DNA of 31,941 bases from Clostridiales bacterium (lineage in GTDB: Bacteria; Bacillota; Clostridia; Christensenellales; Aristaeellaceae): contig SFNY01000039.1 in the NCBI GenBank assembly GCA_004554085.1, positions 1 through 31,941 on the forward strand. Direction: 5' to 3'. The translations under genes were made by a program, and so were the position numbers. Positions 29,982 through 31,941 of the stretch are shown here, one piece after another. The notes beneath the pieces were generated by a model. It did not search any database and was not told where the DNA came from. It saw only the letters and a program-made list of their open reading frames with translations. The number at the start of each line of letters is the position of its first letter. The first letter of the stretch is position 1.

Positions 29982-30853
29982 TATCTCACCTTTCTGTTCT
30001 TTGAACGCTCTGATTTTTGCCCGCTCTTTTTGCGGTACTTGACCAACAGGAAGATCAGCAGCACCAGCAGCATGGGGATGGCCACCAGCGGCGTGACGAT
30101 CAGCGAATCGATCATGTACGCATCGGCGCTCACATAAATCTCGGGCTTTTCGCGAACGGTTTCAATTCTGTGGCCGCGCACCAGCAGCCGATGGGTATTG
30201 ATTCCATAGGGCGTGCAGGTTTGCAGCGTGCAATAATCCTCGCCCTCGGTGACGTAGAGCGCGTCCACCTCATTGGGCAGCACGATCAGAATCTGATCGA
30301 CCTCATAGGTCAGCACCTCGTCCAGCACGGTCAGCGTGAACGTATCACCCACGACCAGCTCGTCCAGATCGGTGAACAGCTTGGCACTGGGCAAGCCGCG
30401 GTGTGCGCTGAGCACGCAGTGGGTGCTCTCGCCGCCCACGGGCAGGCTGGTTCCCTCCAGATGGCCCGCCGCGACGTTCAGCACGGCCACCGAGGTTCCA
30501 TGGTAGATGGGCAGCTCCACGCCGATCTTTTCGATGGTGACATAGCCCATGATGCCGTTGCCGTTGACATTGAGGATGTCCTCATACTGGAGCAGATCCT
30601 CGCGCTCATCCAGCTTGTCATAGTACATCAGCGGGTACTCCACCTCGCGCAGCGCCTCGTTGTAATCATAGGCGGCCTGCTTCAGGTCGGAGTAATCCTT
30701 CTGGGTCATGCTGGCCAGCGCGGCCTCATAGTCGACGATGGCGCGGCTCTGCACCTGTTGGTTCCAATAATCACTCACCGTTGGGTAGAGCACCACAGCC
30801 AGGCCGATCAGGAAGATCAGCACCAGCAGGATGGTCGAAAGATGTTTCTTCAT
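29981..30853 (-). CDS. Class C (pilin) sortase
   Basis: The 290-residue protein has an N-terminal membrane segment (STILLVLIFLIGLAVVLYPT), the long extracellular lead-in DYEAALASMTQKDYSDLKQA typical of class C, the sortase domain from GIMGYVTIEKIGVELPIYHG, the catalytic histidine in CVLSAHRGLPSAKLFTDLD, cysteine in CTLQTCTPYGINTHRLLVRG with the arginine, and a second membrane segment near the C-terminus followed by a basic tail. Class C sortases polymerise pilins through lysine isopeptide bonds outside the cell. The usual DP(W/F/Y) lid motif is not evident in the YYDKLDEREDLLQYEDIL stretch. It is downstream of the major pilin gene across 163 bp of hairpins. Confidence 0.93.
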   Translation of the reverse strand: MKKHLSTILLVLIFLIGLAVVLYPTVSDYWNQQVQSRAIVDYEAALASMTQKDYSDLKQAAYDYNEALREVEYPLMYYDKLDEREDLLQYEDILNVNGNGIMGYVTIEKIGVELPIYHGTSVAVLNVAAGHLEGTSLPVGGESTHCVLSAHRGLPSAKLFTDLDELVVGDTFTLTVLDEVLTYEVDQILIVLPNEVDALYVTEGEDYCTLQTCTPYGINTHRLLVRGHRIETVREKPEIYVSADAYMIDSLIVTPLVAIPMLLVLLIFLLVKYRKKSGQKSERSKNRKVR

Positions 30854-30889
30854 ATAGACAGAGTCTCCTGAATCGCAGTTGCTTCTGCG

Positions 30890-31000
30890 GGTATGTCCTC
30901 CTGAGGTGAGGAGCGTGCCCTCCCCTCAGGGCGACATACCGTCGCCCCCGGCCGCCGGACGGAGTCCGTCCGGCGGTACCGGAATTCGTCCCTTGGGACG
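30890..31000. repeat. Three hairpins between major pilin and sortase C genes
   Basis: GGTATGTC (30890) with GACATACC (30933) closes a long stem that includes CCTGAGG/CCTCAGG. A 25-bp palindrome (30952 to 30976) has perfect 12-bp arms beginning CCGCCGGACGGA. CGTCCC/GGGACG (30987 to 31000) is a third. None has a T-tract on the minus strand, so they are better seen as mRNA stabilising or processing structures that let the pilin message outlast the sortase message than as terminators. Confidence 0.75.
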
Positions 31001-31016
31001 TTTGGTCAACGAAGGC

Positions 31017-31941
31017 TTACTTGGAGGAAACCTTCTTCTTGGTCACCAGCAGCACGACCGCCGCAGCCATCAGCAGACCGCCGATGACGTAGAAGATCGT
31101 GGTGCCGATGCCGCCGGTGGAGGGCAGCTCGGAGCCGGTGGAGTTCTCAATCGTGACATCACTCCTATTCACACCATTCACCTTGATATAGAAATCATCA
31201 TTGTCATCCAGACCGATTTCCACAGAGACAGGAGAAGTGAGCTTGTTGTAACCAGCCGGAGCCTGTATCTCAGTAAGCGAATACGTACCCTCCTCAATGC
31301 CCTTAATCTTAACAGCGCCAGCAGTAATCGTACTGGTCGCACCATTTGCTGTACTTGCGCATTCAGTATACACATTTCCGTCAACCGTGAAGTAATAGGT
31401 CTTATCACCCTTGGTCAGCGTGAACTGAGCACCGTTCAACACCGTTGTAGATCCACTCACGACCTTATTGATATCAAACGCAAAAGTGTCGGTCAGCGTT
31501 TCCACTTCGACTGTACTGTTTTTGCCGTACTGCAGATAGCACTGGTTAACAATACTACCAACATGACCTGCTTCATCCCATTCAATCGTCGCTGCATCCG
31601 GCGTTGCAGTATAAGTGATTACAATGGTCTCACCCTTGCCCAGAGTTTTGGTATAGCTCTCATTAAAGATAATCTCGAAGGTGCAGCCATCCGTAAGATC
31701 ATACACAATGCTATAGTTTGCAGAATCGACTGCAGTGTCACCCTTCTTAATCACGAAGGAGCCTTCATTCAGCGTCGCTCCGGTCAGGGTATCATGCACG
31801 ACATAAGTAGTATCTGCCGAACCGCTGGCGGTCACCGTAATGGTATAGTGCAGAGTATCAGTCAGGTCAACCGTTTCTTCTGTGACAACCTTGTTAATAA
31901 GCGGCTCTTCATTTTTCTCATGAATTGTTCCCTCATCAGCA
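31017..31941 (-). CDS. Major pilin with SpaA-type domain and LPXTG signal, 5' end cut off
   Basis: The frame is open to the window edge, so at least 307 residues of the C-terminal part are seen. The order is an isopeptide-type fimbrial domain (TDTLHYTITVTASGSADTTY to YTATPDAATIEWDEAGHVGS), a SpaA/Cna_B domain (FDINKVVSGSTTVLNGAQF to the E-box TEIQAPAGYNKL with its catalytic-type glutamate), the sorting signal LPSTGG, a hydrophobic helix and the KKKVSSK tail. Lysine in FDINKVV is the likely isopeptide partner. Upstream signal peptide and pilin motif lie outside the window. It is the substrate of the class C sortase downstream. The coding part above 31140 is visibly AT-richer than the C-terminal 120 bp. 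Confidence 0.93.
   Translation of the reverse strand, partial: ADEGTIHEKNEEPLINKVVTEETVDLTDTLHYTITVTASGSADTTYVVHDTLTGATLNEGSFVIKKGDTAVDSANYSIVYDLTDGCTFEIIFNESYTKTLGKGETIVITYTATPDAATIEWDEAGHVGSIVNQCYLQYGKNSTVEVETLTDTFAFDINKVVSGSTTVLNGAQFTLTKGDKTYYFTVDGNVYTECASTANGATSTITAGAVKIKGIEEGTYSLTEIQAPAGYNKLTSPVSVEIGLDDNDDFYIKVNGVNRSDVTIENSTGSELPSTGGIGTTIFYVIGGLLMAAAVVLLVTKKKVSSK

Noticed and set aside
1..31941. tRNA or rRNA genes, transposases, integrases
   Set aside because: None of the intergenic spaces showed a cloverleaf with a CCA-proximal T-loop, and no mobile-element protein motif was seen in any credible frame.

Overview
The window looks like chromosomal DNA of a GC-rich (visibly about 60% G+C) Gram-positive anaerobe, most likely a gut clostridium (Firmicutes/Bacillota, class Clostridia). 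Support comes from the SCIFF peptide with its radical-SAM maturase, a RACo-like ASKHA protein, a class I preQ1 leader in front of queT-queF, an Lsa-type ABC-F gene behind an attenuator, and a sortase-assembled pilus locus. Most genes are short transcription units. Many have a readable sigma-A type promoter with a 17-nt spacer and a strong intrinsic terminator. No tRNA, rRNA, CRISPR array, transposase or phage module was recognised.

Layout. 1-2767 (minus): a fused nadD-yqeK gene, rsfS and a truncated phenylacetate-CoA ligase. 2948-3694 (plus): an unrecognised membrane protein. 3778-5587: a PfkB sugar kinase divergent from a uridine kinase. 5619-6077: a small secreted protein. 6086-7422: promoter, preQ1-I riboswitch, a 192-nt element with long inverted ends, queT and queF (queuosine precursor uptake and synthesis). 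7518-8951: an XRE regulator divergent from a frameshifted, AT-richer coiled-coil membrane gene, with inverted repeats between them. 9027-11362 (minus): a HAD phosphatase, then a MATE exporter with its own promoter and terminator-containing leader. 11515-14293 (plus): a RACo-like protein lacking the ferredoxin domain and an MsmK/UgpC-type ABC ATPase.

14446-17301 (plus) is a three-gene operon of two different esterases and an ATP-grasp ligase, of unknown function. 17338-20364 (plus) is a SCIFF locus: precursor peptide, terminator, radical-SAM maturase, and a translationally coupled Orn/Lys/Arg decarboxylase-like PLP enzyme. 20406-24015 holds a broken-start nucleotidyltransferase, a ferredoxin-fused aldo/keto reductase, a hotdog thioesterase and an FGGY sugar kinase. 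24118-25896 is an Lsa-type ABC-F gene whose leader has a six-codon upstream ORF, an antiterminator segment and a terminator. thiE follows. degV and a TetR regulator then share a divergent control region with one 20-bp operator. 28583-31941 (minus) is a pilus locus: main pilin (truncated by the window edge), class C sortase, small LPXTG pilin and a second sortase.

The best candidates for a second look are the esterase/esterase/ATP-grasp operon, the 192-nt inverted-repeat element between riboswitch and queT, the SCIFF variant with seven cysteines and an internal terminator, the ABC-F attenuator, the degV/tetR operator, and the sharp composition change at the sorting signal of the pilin gene. 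Two genes are each one base away from an intact frame at a homopolymer, which is either true decay or assembly error.
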